DNA of 64,000 nucleotides, from contig JACCGJ010001476.1 in assembly GCA_013407085.1 (NCBI GenBank), forward strand, positions 1 through 64,000. Direction: 5' to 3'. The translations under genes and the position numbers were made by a program. Below are positions 44,992-57,731 of this stretch, one piece after another. The notes beneath the pieces are model-generated. The model was given only the letters and a program-made list of their open reading frames with translations, made no database searches and had not been told where the DNA came from. This DNA is from Atriophallophorus winterbourni (lineage: Eukaryota > Platyhelminthes > Trematoda > Plagiorchiida > Microphallidae). Every line of letters starts with the position of its first letter. Within the stretch, counting starts at the first letter, position 1.

Positions 44992-45244
44992 TGTAGGGAG
45001 TTCCGGCTGACCCAACACTCACGAAAGTGGTAGAAGACGACTGACAGAATGCATCGTTTTATTTACAGCTCATTCGTATATATATGTACAATTAACCAAC
45101 TAGATGAACGAAAGTGAAGCCAAGCTACTGAAGCCAAGCTGTTATATTGATTCGAATCGGCGAGTTATGTTCAATTGATTAAAAACGATTAATACTTCCA
45201 TATCAGTGCGAGTTTTGGCGTGCCTAGATTGAACGACCTTGACA
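44992..45244 (-). repeat. 3' LTR
   Basis: 253 bp. On the minus strand it begins TGTCAAGGTCGTTC and ends GGAACTCCCTACA. It matches 47189-47441. Confidence 0.88.
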
Positions 45245-45401
45245 CCTCCAAAAAAGAGGACGTTCACCTTCGGTCTATGTACGCCTTGTTTCTTGGATCG
45301 ATTTGAAATGTTTGAATCATTGTTCTTCTTCGTGTTCGGTATCTTGTTCCTGGTGTCTCGTCTGTGCGATGTTGTTCAGCAAGACGGTTGTCGACTCTTT
45401 G

Positions 45402-46362
45402 CTATTGTTCATCAGTGCTGATAGGTTCATTTTGAGAAACATGCGGTGTCAAAGCATGGGAATCTTTATACTGCTTTCGTAAACCACGAGTTGCATTTTT
45501 CTCTGGAGCATTCACCTCAGACCCACGTGGACCACCTGTACCAAAAACCAGTTCCTCTTTATAGTCGCTTGATCTTGTGAAACGGCCACCAATAAATTTG
45601 CTTTCTTTATAGTTTCGAAAACTGCTGCCTGCGTGGTTGTTTATCACGAGCGTTGATTGTTCTTGAAAGCCTAGCTGCGTTTGAAAAGCCTGAGTTGAAA
45701 ATTGTCTGCTTTGTAGAATCATTGTCACCTTGATGCGATTCGTTCCGAATATTGTAACCATGTTTGCGCATCAGCTGTCGACTTGTTTTTGATGAAGAAT
45801 TTGTCTGGCGCACAGTTGCAGTTTTTGTTGAACACAGATCTTTCAAAGGCACACTAAGCAAAGTTAGCCGTTCTATCCAATCGATTTCAAGCAAATCAAG
45901 TTTATCATGAGGCGTCAAGTAAACTAAACCAGTTGCTTTCTCACTATTGAAATCAATCTTACAAGTAAATTGTCCGTCAATCCGCAGTGGTTCACCAGAG
46001 ACATTTCGCACATTCATTTCCATGGGATAGACAGTTGAGCAACCAATCTGCTTCCACGTTGAACAGGAAATCAATGTGACGTCTGAGGCGGTGTCAATTT
46101 GCAACGAAAAGGTCTTGCCTTGAATTCTCACTGCGACATATTTACGTCTGCTTGCCCAATCTGCTTCAAAGGTTGCAATGACAGTATTGATTCTGCCCAG
46201 GTTTCCATTCGATTTTGGATTATGAAGACTGTTTGCACCGGTCCAATAGTTTTTTTCTGCAATGTGACTCTTTGTGACCAATGCGATTGCACCTGCGGCA
46301 CTTATGAGTTCTAAACGGACAATCTTTCGAATAGTGCCATCCACCGCAATTCCAACAGGCAC
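45402..46362 (-). pseudogene. gypsy protease joined to a pol C-terminal remnant
   Basis: The protease active site is SLQIDTASDVTLIS (about residue 86 of the frame starting at 46362); the DTAS form occurs in mag-like elements. GLVYLTPHDKLDLLEIDWIE is the second half of the fold. From about 45760, sequence of a different part of pol follows in another frame (RFTRSSDYKEELVFG). The absence of the roughly 2.5 kb that should encode RT, RNase H and integrase indicates an internal deletion. Confidence 0.8.
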
Positions 46363-47160
46363 TTTTGGGTTTCAATGACTTTTTGGGAGGACTTTGTGAA
46401 CTACTGTGTGCTGCTGTGTTCTTGTACACTTGAGGCTCTATTTTCTGTCCGGCGCTTTCAATCAACTTGGTATCATGCTTGAGGTTCACCATTCTGTGAC
46501 ATTCGGCTGCAATGTCTTGAAGGGTCATTTCCGGCTCGTGCTCCAGTCTGCTCAGAATTCTTGTTCGAACGTCTGCGTCTGCTGGTGATTGAAGACTGCA
46601 AACGAACATCAAGCATTTGAACTGATTTGGTGTCATCGAACCGAGCTTGAATCTTTCACACTCTCGATTGATGATAGCAGCATGCGTAGTGTAGTCGTCT
46701 GTTTCCTTTTTCATCAGTTTGAGACAGTTGTAACGAACACTGAATAAGGATGGTTGTTCTCCAAAGATTGTCGTGAGTGTTGCAATGGTTTCGTCAAAGC
46801 TGAACCCTCGAGCACATTTTGGAAGAATGTAGTTAGTGTAGCGTTCGTGCTCAACAGGACCAAGTTTTCTCAACAATAGGCGAACAAGCCATGCATCACC
46901 TTGACCCGCAAGTTCAACTCTGAAAATGTCTTCGTATTTCTTAAACCAAGCATTGAATGTTGTTCCCGATTCTGTATCAAAATGAAACTCTGTGATGGAT
47001 GCTGCGATTGAGTAAATTGATTGCTGCTGTGTCTGTTCTTTGTGTTCTTCTTGATATTCAGCTTCTGAGAAAAAAGTTCAATGAGATGCTTCTGTGATTT
47101 TTCGAACTGTGCTTGCTGTTGCTGAAGTAATGCTTGCATTTGCTCAAAGCTGATAGCCAT
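46220..47160 (-). pseudogene. gypsy gag with CCHC zinc knuckles
   Basis: The start at 47160 (MAISFEQMQALLQQQQAQFE) gives a glutamine-rich helical N-terminus, then a frameshift near 47000. From 46876 a 218-residue open frame continues: LLRKLGPVEHERYTNYILP, IFGEQPSLFSVRYNCLKL, CERFKLGSMTPNQFKCLMFV and two zinc knuckles, CWNCGGWHYSKDCP and CRRCNRIGHKESHC. This is the mag/K02A2.6-type gag layout. Apart from the one frameshift it is well preserved. Confidence 0.85.
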
Positions 47161-47188
47161 TTTCTCGTCGCCAAGTCTGTTGGGTTTT

Positions 47189-47441
47189 TGGAGCGAGTTC
47201 CGGCTGACCCAACACTCACAAAAGTGGTAGAAGACGACTGACAGAATGCATCGTTTTATTTACAGCTCATTTGTATATATATGTACAATTAACCAACTAG
47301 ATGAACGAAAGTGAAGCCAAGCTACTGAAGCCAAGCTGTTATATTGATTCGAATCGGCGAGTTATGTTCAATTGATTAAAAACGATCAATACTTCCATAT
47401 CAGTGCGAGTTTTGGCGTGCCTAGATTGAACGACCTTGACA
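47189..47441 (-). repeat. 5' LTR
   Basis: 253 bp. On the minus strand it begins TGTCAAGGTCGTTC and ends GGAACTCGCTCCA. It contains TTATATTGATTCGAATCG and a TATATATA stretch like its partner. Confidence 0.88.
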
Positions 47442-48900
47442 AAAGTCTGTAATTGTGCAGCGATACTGTCTGGTTGCCCTAGACAGATCGGAGAATGTAC
47501 TTAGAATATGAACTTAGAAAAATGACGAGGAGGATCCAACATCAGTCAGGCGCATCTTCATTTAGAAATAGCAATTGATTGTTTAACTGAGAATCGAGTG
47601 ATCTAAGAAACAATATATATTCTGAAATTGTTGGGACTTCAATATGGAATAAGATATTGAATTGGGGTGGATGGGAAAAACGTGTAGGCAACAAGAGACT
47701 TGTGGAGTTGATGTGCACCATAAGAAGAAGTGACATAGATTCGTTTGATGCAACATTGAAGCTACGATCGACAAAAATATATCGGATTTAATTAACAAAA
47801 TCCCAACTCAATATGGAGATAAACTCAATAACTCTTTTAATTAGCAAGAAGTCATTTTCCAGCAAGCTGCGAAAGTAGGTGTTGAACAATGAGAGAAAAC
47901 ATCATTTTTTATTTAAATTAGCTGGGATGAAGAGAGAACAAAGTCGAAGATCAAATAATGACAGCTACCAAACTTTCAGGAATTGGGCGGTCACTTAATC
48001 GGAGCAGCTAAAAGTGTCAACCGTTGTAACTCAGACACATTTAAAGCTCTCGCATTTTCCAAAAATGAATCCGGTAAATGTTACCCGAGGAAAATTTTGG
48101 TGCACAGCTAAACATCGCCGTCTATTCGCATTGGAAAATATAATATGGTTGCACTTTTGCTATTCAAACATATGCCATGTGAGGACAAAGATTGACCAAT
48201 GTTTGCATTCATTAATTCTAACGCATGGTGGTTGACACGAATTTTGGGGTGCACTGCGACGGAAATGTTGTTGATATAGTTGATAGTAAATGAGAAAGTG
48301 TCACCCTACGTTGAAAAATGTAAATAGAAAATGAAAACTGTGAAGTATTGCACTCATCAAGACACCCCATGGATTCGGTTTAGCGCAGGAGGTAGTACCA
48401 TTCACGGCGGTACATAATACAATAATACGTGCAATGCGGTTGCATTAATTTGAGCTTCTTATCATAATGATATACTGTTTCTACACTTACACGTACGTGG
48501 ATATATAGGAGCTTGTTGGAGTTCACTCGAAGTTAACTTACTGGATATAACGCTTTCGTAGAGGTATTCAATAATACGAGCGAATTCAGATTTATTTTTT
48601 CATATTGGATCTAGAGTGAGACACTGTTAATAATCTTCAATTCATCAATGGGATAGACATCAGAAACATCTTATTCTTCGCCATCGACCGGTTATAACGA
48701 ATCGTATCGCAGGATTAAATTCTGATTTTGCTTTTATTAGTGAACATGATATTGCTTATCAATTGCTCGAAATAACCACTGTCTGTGCACACACCAATGA
48801 ACAGTGCTGCTCACATTTATGACCAGTTGACCCCGAAAGGAAAACAACGCGCACCGGCTGCATGTGTACGTTTTGCCAAAATTCCGTAAATCCTAATGTG
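47442..48900. other. Interval without recognisable gene
   Basis: Short unassigned open frames on both strands (47542-47798 minus, 48014-48235 plus). No domain or convincing splice-bounded exon. Confidence 0.4.
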
Positions 48901-51900
48901 AGGTATGTCAAGTGTTTCAAGATTCGAGATTCAAGAATATATGGTCAAAGAAAAGCACATAGCTTCACAATTACCATTTCATACTAAATATTCGTTCAAT
49001 AAGAGGTATATATAAAATGCGACAAATCGGTTACCTCGGATTTGGTATCGAATATGAATAGAGATAATTGTCCTTGTGTTTGTTACGTTTTCCAGGTTAG
49101 CAAGGCACAACCAACTGCGTCATCGCCGGAGGTGAAAACCCTTCACTTTTATATTGTGACGCGTCTAAATGAAATGGAATCCAGTATACGATAATTGAAT
49201 GTGATTTAAAAAACGTCATGAAGGCACCATCGAAACCCGGCCTAGAGTATACTGCCACAGAGCCGACAGAATATTCATCATAATCTGACAAGCCAACATT
49301 TACCCAGATGAACGCGCAGATTGCGAATCAAACAGGTAAATGTTCGCCGGGATAACTCACTCCTCAACTTACCGGAGACAAATGGTGCCTAGGAAAACCA
49401 GTTTAAAATAGACCGACTCAAATTATATGCAAAATCCACAGGTATAACCTTAGTGTTATATGTACCTACGTGACCGATTAACGGGAAATGCTAAGCAAAA
49501 ACATGAATAAGTTTAGTGGCATAAACCTTGTAGTCAGATGGAACTAGCCGCAGTTAATGCTTCATCAATAGTTCGACTTAATCGCAACTGAATTCATCTC
49601 AAAAAGATGATACCGCGGTCTGCCAACTATGAAGATATCGGTCCTTCCCCTTTAAATCTAACTGTCTTGACAACCGAAATGACCGATAGTATCAAACGTG
49701 AATGGAAATCTATTAGAAGAAACCTACCCTAAATGTCACGTTGAGGTTGCCTATAATAATAGCCGGAATTAAGCAAACGGATAGTACCAACCCATTAACG
49801 ACGAGTGATGTTGTTCAAAATGTAGATCATGCGATAACTCCAAAATCTTGAGCATACCGACTGTTACCGAGTCAGCCCATTGGTAACCTATCATAATTGT
49901 AACACTACAAACATCATGATATGTTTATATACAAATCCGCAAAACCTTTAGAACAATTTATTGGAGTTAACCAACATACTCGAACTACTCACCTGATATT
50001 ATCGCCATTACAGAAACTTAGTGTTCTTCCCAATTGATTGAAACGAAGATATTCATTCCAAATATGAATTCGATAAGGAACGATCGAGACAGAATTAGTG
50101 GCAGCGCTCTTTATTATCATAATCGCCTGCAGTGCAGTCCAATATACAACACAGAATTTAGCCTCGAGGATATAATTTAGTGCTGATGTCTAATGAAGTT
50201 TGCATGATTAGTGTGGTCCACCGATCTCTTACAACTACGACAGCGTACAACGAAATTTTGATCCAAGTGCTTGAGCGCTTGACAAGCGCTCAGTAAGCAA
50301 CAATACTTATTACGGGCGATTTTAACCTGCCTAACCTATATCTCTGAGACGTTCACTCCCCACAAACACTAGAATATTGATTACCAGGGTTACGAGATTT
50401 AGTCATGTTATATAAACATGTTCACAAATGCACTCAGAGAAGGGGTTTATAACGTCCATCCGTGTTGGATATGGTGTTACCATCAGAATAATTATCTATT
50501 GACGCAATCAGATTCTAGGTTCCGCTGGGTCATAGTTACAATTCTGTGCTTGTGTTTGACTATGTTTGCAGAACACATCAATCTCGTGCCCAGAGTGGGG
50601 TGGTTCGCCGAAAAGATTAATTAGCCCAGAGTAAATCCCTTGCACAGATTCCGCATAGGCAGACGGACAACATAAGCTCTGACTTGCAATGGAAAGAACT
50701 TATAGATTTTCTGAAACAGATGATAGACGAGAAACCGCAGAATATCCGTGAATAAGCATCGTTTTATTGTTCGCAGCGATCAGTGAGGATTCAGCATGAA
50801 GACAACGTTACTTCTACATCTTGGGAACATTTAAGTATGTTACTCAACGAAGTGACTTTCGCTTATTCGACAGGATAAAGAAGCGCACCAATTGAATCTG
50901 ATGTCAAAAATAGAACGCAACCCTAAATTACTATACAAAATCATGAACGCGAAAGCAAAAGTCAATCCAGGTATTTTTGCCCTCCAGAATTTGTGAAAAA
51001 TTCAATGAGACCGCGTTGGAAACCTCAAATGCTCTCGCAATTCGTTACACTAGAGTGTTCGTGCCAAACGTTTCAATGGAACGTCGCGAATAATCAGTCA
51101 ACTCAGGAATTGAGACATTTGGCGACTGTTTGATGAATACAGAGTTTGTCGCAAGTCAATTGCTGAAACTGAATTTGAGAAAATACTCAGGTGCTGTAGT
51201 CAGGTGTAATTACGCCTATCTTCAAAGGATGCTGCTGATTTTACGCTGCAAATGATCGTCCCGTCACAATAGTACCTGTTATTTGTAAGGTCATGGGACT
51301 TATAGTCTCTGATAAAATGTTGCACACTTTAAATTGCTTAATTTGTTTATGCCAGCGCAGTGTGGATTTCGATCTTTTCGCTCTTGTCTAACAAATAATC
51401 TCATAGCTTTAGACGACTGAACGAAATGGTTGGATAGAATTTCTTGTATTCACGACTGTTACTTAGACATTTGTAAGGCTTTTGACAGAGTTAATTAAAA
51501 TTTGCTTCCTCCAAAACAGATACGTTTAGTAACATGAGAACCGTTCTTCTCATGGTTGTGCGACTACCTCTTAGATCGTCACGTCCGAGTTAAAGTAAAC
51601 ACGGTGGTATCTCAAATGTTTAATACAACCAGCGGAGTCCCGCTCCTCTTTCTAATATGCTTAAACGATTAACTACCCCTCTTATCATCAAAATTATCCC
51701 GTACGCGGATGATATGACAATTTGGACGCAAAATAGTTCCGGAGATGAATTTGAGAAACTGCAAATGGATTGGACAAATCAATTCGGGCAGGGATGAATG
51801 ATATTACATTCAACATACGGAAAATCAAGATGCTCCAGCTTGACAATAATGTACCTTGGATATATCGAATCGGGACTGAAAACCTAACATGCAGCTCGTT

Positions 51901-52000
51901 GGAAAACATCTTGGAGTATTGATTAGTGGAAACCTGAAACGGTGAAATGCTAGACACCATACACCAAACGTCTGTTGTATTAACTTGGAGCTCCGGTGTT
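48900..52000 (+). pseudogene. Decayed CR1 element(s), plus strand
   Basis: Sequence at 48930-49080 matches the GDFN-to-RT region of the antisense CR1 (AAAAGCACATAGCTTCACAA). From 49430 it follows CR1 5' sequence (CTTAGTGTTATATGTAC; CAACCGAAATGACCG). At 49990 comes the endonuclease motif (IIAITET), at 50310 a GDFNL-like ITGDFNLPN, at 51240-51500 the RT entry (NDRPVTIVPVICKVMG; then CHDCYLDICKAFDRVN-like, decayed) and at 51620-51720 SGVPLL...YADDMTIW. Frames are broken throughout. At least two overlapping copies seem to be present. Confidence 0.72.
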
Positions 52001-52559
52001 TTTGTTTATAAGTGTCATAGTTTTCCTCCGATTAGTTTGATTTTTCGATATATATCTGAAAGTTTGCTGCTTCGGATCTATTAATACAAGAATCATCAAT
52101 CTGCGACGTGTCGTTCTTTATGTGCGTCATCTGTGGATTTTTAACATTTCGTTCGTTCATTTGAATCACTTTTGTGTTTCTGCTGTTAGATCAACACATC
52201 GGTGTTTAGAACTGCCTCGAACTAATCTGAGAAATACACAACGTGGAATCAAATTCACGTCAACATTCTCAAAGAGACTTTGCCAAATTCGTGGCTCAAT
52301 CGGATAACGAAATATTCCTACTATCCGTCACTTTCAGTCAACTCCAGGAAATACTACACAAACTGAACCCAGCCGTATCAATTTTCTTGCTCTTTTTTAC
52401 TCGTGTGCATGAAAGTCGTCACTTTTATTTTTTAATACTGTCATGTGTGGCAACTGTTCCCACACATTTCAGGCAAAATATGACACATCATTATCGATAT
52501 TGAATGATGAAAACATACCTGATGTACGCTGTGTGCAAACGTTGCTAAGCTAAAACGAA

Positions 52560-54060
52560 CGCAGATTTAACTGTCTGAACAACTGCTGAGCAAAGCAACC
52601 TGGGTGATTGGATGTAAAACATAGAGCTTCTCATACGAACCTTGAAGACATCGGTAGAGAATCTGGTAACCGCTCAGAATTCTCAGATTGACAGTATTGT
52701 TTTCGATTAATCGGAAACCACTGGCCGCAATACCAGTAAAATAAACGCTGAATATTCGGAGATATTTTAACACGAAGGATCGGCTGTTGCAAACGTGCGG
52801 GACAGTCTTGAGGAGCGTTCTTTTCATAAAATTGCTACTTTCAGATATACGACTGTTAAAGGCCTGTGTGCGCAAGACGCATCTGGTCCGCAAAAAATAC
52901 GTATCTAAAGCCACCTGCTCATCAGAAGGTTGAGCGAAAACACTCAGGTTGAAAACCAAGACACGGTGCAAAATAATCCCAAAGTGGACATGTTAGGCAT
53001 TCGATCTAAGGCAGTAGAAACGTCCAGCAAACAGCGAAAGCGCAAGGCACACAGTGTTTATTCGATCCATGGACTTTGCTTGATTTAAACAATCGTAAAT
53101 CAAAAGAGTGCTAACTTACTAGGGGGCAGGATAAAGCACGATTAAGAAGAATGAAAAATTTTGAGTAGCAACATCGAATTGGAGCAAGTTGAACTACCAG
53201 CATTGATACGACTAAATCGTAGGCCTAATTCCTCAAAAATGGACTAGCCAACACCGCTAGAAATCCTGTTCAATTCTGAAAAAGATCTAGAAAACATCTT
53301 ACTATCCGCTTTTCTCCGACGTAGGTAGCGTTCAGAGTCCACTGCAAGGATCTTCGCTGATATGCCAAAGTGGGAAAGGGCTCTGAACGCCCAGCAACTA
53401 GACCAAACGAGGCAGATGAATGATCGAAATTTATTAATTTTGGGAGTTCCAGAAGCTGATGGACACGCGTTGAGAAAATGGCCACAGACTAATACCACGA
53501 GAAATTAGATTAAGCGCATCGAAACTTTATATTAGAAAGATTAATGAGCCAAGAAGTTTAATAGAAACATTACCAAGTCAATCATTATTTTTCATTTCAG
53601 AATCAAATTCAACTGATACTATAGATCACTGTATTGCAACATTACAACCTCAAAACGATCAAGCATCATTGCAATCAAAACACCTTCAGATGCCGACCCT
53701 GGAGCAGTCGGCCTAACCGAATTTCTGAAATTCGTTCGCCTCAATTCCATTACACCCCATCCTTGTTGAAAAAAATAACTACGAAATTCATATATATTAA
53801 TGAACAATGGCTCGGAAACAAAATCGGTGAAATGCGTGCAGTTTTTTGTGATGTTCATCAGACATTATCGCTGTAACGGAAACGTGGCTACAGACTAACC
53901 AAACAAATAGTGAACTAGAATTACCAGAAAGGTCACGTATTCGTCATGACCATGAAACCAGAGGAGGCGAAGTAGCCTTGTATTTTAGACAAAACATTCC
54001 GTGCCGTGAGATTACGGATCCAGACATCGTGATACGGTATACACTCTGGTGATCAATTCA
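52560..54060 (+). pseudogene. Decayed CR1 ORF1 and endonuclease start
   Basis: At 53390-53475 the plus strand gives LDQTRQMNDRNLLILGVPEA, resembling the ORF1 nucleic-acid-binding region of CR1-type LINEs. At 53860-54025 it gives DIIAVTETWLQTNQTNSELE and then HETRGGEVALYFRQNIPCRE, the first third of the endonuclease with catalytic Glu. The interval between is frame-broken. Open frames on the minus strand here (52567-52971, 53244-53498) are shadows or chance. Confidence 0.7.
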
Positions 54061-54776
54061 ATTAGCTAACGGCGTAGCCTGTTTTTTTGCATATGGCAAA
54101 CCGTCTTCACAGTAAAATTACAATCTGGCCCTACACGTCAATATTCGCATGTTAACTTTGAAATTTGGTTAACGGTACGGAACCTTGATTGGCGACACCA
54201 TCAGCAAATCCCATTATCAGACACAGATATGTTTGATATCACAGCTTTTGAAATTTTCATCAAAAGAATCTCTCCAACGTGTTTGATGTAAAATTCTAGC
54301 TCAAGTGTCGTTTAGAATTTTGTTGTTTAAATGAATCTAATATTTAAGTTTTCAGATTTATACTTTCGTCCACCTAAATCGTGTACGCGGACTGAAAAAA
54401 GAAGGCCTTCGAAAAACATGCTTACAATGCTGAAGCGAAACATTCTAGTCAATTAAGCTTGGAATACAATGTCTCGGTAGGGTGTATACGAATATAATAA
54501 TCGGCACAGATGTACTTTCGGCACATATCGCATGCATTTTTCATCGACGCATGGAAAAAGCAATTATGTCTGAATGTTGGATATCTGTCTGTATAACCGC
54601 GATTCCTAATAAAGATGGTGATATATATCACCCGATCGCGTGCGGATGACTCCCATTGTCAATTGTGGAATAAACGTATGCATTAAGGAGTTTTGTGCCA
54701 GGTTCCTTACTCAATATACTATCAGAATGTGGCGTTCCATCAAACATTATTCATTGGGTCTCAACCTACTTCCCGG
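54061..54776. other. Probable CR1 debris without clear motifs
   Basis: Broken sequence between the endonuclease remnant and a small inserted repeat. Near 54560-54680 it may correspond to RT entry, but I cannot support it firmly. Confidence 0.4.
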
Positions 54777-54990
54777 GCGTCTTCAATTCTATTCAATTTT
54801 AATTGTCTAAAAAGCATTTATCTTTACAGAAAACCACTGAATAATATGGGAACTATGATTAAGATAATAAACAAAAAGGGATTTGGTTGCTTACGGAGCG
54901 GTTCAAGAATGAGGTACAAATCCAAAAGGCAGAAGTCGTGTTTCGATTGATGGGGTGACAAATGTATGTGTTTGGGGAGCATATGTATAG
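54777..54990 (-). mobile_element. SINE-like repeat with decamer tail, copy 2
   Basis: On the plus strand: TTCAATTCTATTCAATTTTA, then GTCTAAAAAGCATTTATC, ATATGGGAACTATGA, GGATTTGGTTGCTTA, CGGTTCAAGAATGAGG and AAAGGCAGAAG. The same order occurs at 57448. The decamer repeat at one end looks like a 3' tail of a minus-strand retroposon. Confidence 0.65.
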
Positions 54991-55734
54991 TTTTATTCGA
55001 TGCACGTGTTGAAAATAATATACTGTCGTGCATGTCAAACATACCGTGCGGCACCAATTCCGCGTGGTACCAGGCAGGATGCAATATTGTCCCCATTTAT
55101 ATTTTCTGTTTACATATCTGATAATCGATGTAAACCTTAATCAGTTATTTATAAATACGACGACGACGTTTACGTTGCACTAAACTACAATTGTCTAATT
55201 GTCTGTATCAATTATTCCTGGCATTTGTAAGTGGTAATGAAAATGTTTGACTCAAAAAAATGTAACCAAATGGTATTTTATAAAACTTGATTGACAGCGA
55301 TGTTCAGCTCTGCACAAAAAATTTCATTGTGATTCATTTGAAGCCCTGGTGTTCCACCGCCATCCTGGAAAGGATTTTTGATGATCAGACAAGTTATTGA
55401 AGCTATCTCAGCTTGGTGGATAGATTAATTTAATTGCTAAAAATACGCGTACGTTGATGACGCAATTTTCTTCTTCTTTGTCATTGTTTTAATCTGTAGA
55501 TGCTATTAAAGAACATTTGGGTAAGTTTGATTCCACCAACTTCATAATTCCAATTAACACATCTTTATTCAAACTTAATTCTCGAATTACGGCTTCTATA
55601 TAGTATATGATGTCATAGTTACCTACCCGAAGGAACGGAAAGTGGATCCTTGTATTGAAGTAAGTTTCATCATTTTGAGATTTTACATCGTGCTTTTTGC
55701 AAGAGGCCTATTTAACAGTGGCATATAAATGTCA

Positions 55735-56040
55735 TTTGTTCACAACTTTAATACTGTTTCGAGTCTCACTGAAACTGATCGTACTGTATCCACCTGATTG
55801 CGGCAAATAGCGAAAAACCAATAGAGGTATGTAAGGGACGAAGATGTGAGCATCCAAATATATATGTCGTTTATAAGCACCTCAAGTGCTTCTGTAGATG
55901 AAAATCGTGATTCCTTGTGAGAACCGGATTTAGCAGTCGCATTTACAACTTTATCATTGTTTTGAGGTTCAGATAACCTGATCTTACTGTATCCATCTGA
56001 TGACTGAAACTGCAATGAACCTGTAGGGATGTGTATGTGA
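55735..56040 (-). repeat. Dispersed GTGCTCAC repeat, two copies
   Basis: On the minus strand: GGATGCTCACATCTTC, GGTTTTTCGCTATTTGCCG, CAATCAGGTGGATACAGTA, TTTCAGTGAGACTCGAAACA. A second copy lies about 190 bp further right (GTCATCAGATGGATACAGTA). Same family as 5625-6020. Confidence 0.6.
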
Positions 56041-56739
56041 AGTAGGCGTAAGTATCAAATTGTATAAATTGTATCTGATTCGCATGAAATTCATATTTAA
56101 TTAGATTTGATGATTATTGATTTGTCGCTTAATGTAGCGTCGACTTTTCAATTAAACTCGCGAACCTCGCAATTCTAGTAAATTCCGTAAACTTTGTTCT
56201 GCTGCTTACTTTCAAACAAGCCACCACCGTTATTGTTGGCTTCTTATAGTAATAGGTGCCGAATTTCCAAAATAAGCCGATGTGTTTGAATTGAAAAAAC
56301 ACAAAATGTGACGGTAACAGATTTTCTACTTCGTATTATTTTAAGATTATAAAAGAATGCCTTTTTGTTTACTAGCATAATTCTAAATGTATAATTTGTT
56401 ACAACTCGAGTATTAAAGTACGTAACACGCATTAGTTTAGATGATTATCTAATTTACTCAGGACATTTATTGACTGACATAGAATTTTGGTATAAAATGA
56501 AATACTTTAGGTTACTTTTTTATTAAATTTGTCACATTGACATTTGAATGCGGAAACTACCAATTTAACTTTAGTATTTCAATAAATTCTCCTATGGCGG
56601 CGATGTAATATGCGTATTAACACGAGCCCAACCATCTTTGATCAGTACTCAACTTATCTGCTCGAATAACAATCACCAACACTTTATCCAGAACAAATAT
56701 TGAATGTTTGTCTAATAACTAACAATTTTATTCTGTTGT

Positions 56740-57440
56740 TTTGTACCATAACGAGCGCTCATGTTCTGTTATACCTGCATTCAGATTACATATTAACACA
56801 ATACTCGAATTTGTTCTGAACCATGATAGTGTCCTGGTGAGGCTACTCGAGTTAAATAAAAAATCACACGTTGCTAATGCAATAACACCGTTTCTCCTAA
56901 AAGCAATGCTTTATTCACACATGCCACCGAGTTGGAACAGGGTTCCTACTTACTGGAAAATTGGATTAATCACTCCGGGATAAAATAGCGTAACTGATCC
57001 GATGTGTTTATCTGCAAAACCATCACATTTATGCCAGTGGACTCTAAATTCTTGAACAATTTGTAGCTGATGAACGTATGAAAAAAACTTGGAAGAATAT
57101 GAGCTTATTTCCATAGCGCAGCAGTGATTTAGGACAAGACAATCCTGCTTCGTCAGTATTCTCATAACACTTGATAACTGGACTCGAGCCATGATAAATA
57201 GATACCCTATCCATGAGGGATACTTGGATATTTCTAAAGCTGTTGATCATGTTACACACAGAATACTGCTAAAGAAATTGGGGAATCTGTGGTTGGGATA
57301 CATAGTTTTTGACTCATAGAGTCATCAGGGTTAATGTTGATGGAACAATATCTAGCCTTGGTTTATGCGAACAGTATACCTGAAACCATACGCAGCAAAA
57401 TACTTTTATTTGCGAATGACATTAAATTCCGTCTTAGCGT
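56740..57440 (+). pseudogene. Decayed CR1 pre-RT and RT fragment
   Basis: PFLLKAMLYSHMPPSWNRVP then KIGLITPG (56890-56985) matches the region just before RT in CR1 proteins. At 57220-57250 comes GYLDISKAVDHV (motif A with Phe-to-Val), and at 57398-57425 KILLFANDIKF (catalytic Asp pair changed to Asn-Asp). Not functional. Confidence 0.75.
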
Positions 57441-57447
57441 ACGATTG

Positions 57448-57690
57448 CCAAGTTCAATTCAATTCTATTCAATTCTATTCAATTTCAATGTACTAAAAAA
57501 CATATAGCTTAAAAATACCACAGAATAATTTGGGAACTACGAATAATCTAACAAGCGAAACAGGATTTGGTTGCTCATTGAGCTGTTCAAGAATCAGGCA
57601 AAAATCCAAACGGCAGAAATTGTTTTCGAATGGTGGGATGACAAATGTAGATGCATCGGGTCAAGATGTAAAGGTATCTTCGATGCACGA
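57448..57690 (-). mobile_element. SINE-like repeat with decamer tail, copy 3
   Basis: Contains (ATTCAATTCT)n at 57455-57483, then ACTAAAAAACATATAGC, GGGAACTACGAATAATC, GGATTTGGTTGCTC, TTCAAGAATCAGG and AAACGGCAGAAATTG. It is inserted in decayed CR1 DNA, like copy 2. Confidence 0.65.
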
Positions 57691-57731
57691 GTCAAGGATA
57701 AATAAATTCAAGACATCTCAATAAATTCTGA

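Larger units (their letters stand above)
44992..47441 (-). mobile_element. Non-autonomous Ty3/gypsy element (gag-protease, RT deleted)
   Basis: Two 253-bp LTRs flank gag and protease on the minus strand. After the protease the sequence passes to what looks like a pol C-terminus (GGRFTRSSDYKEELVFGTGG, then RGLRKQYKDSHALTP near 45430-45600). RT, RNase H and integrase core are absent. A CTTGGCGACGAG primer-binding-type motif follows the 5' LTR at 47162-47174, as in mag-like gypsy elements. The LTRs appear almost identical, so the copy is young. I found no matching target duplication. Confidence 0.85.

Noticed and set aside
52567..52971. Minus-strand frame of 134 residues
   Set aside because: Antisense to decayed CR1 sequence, without motif; likely chance.
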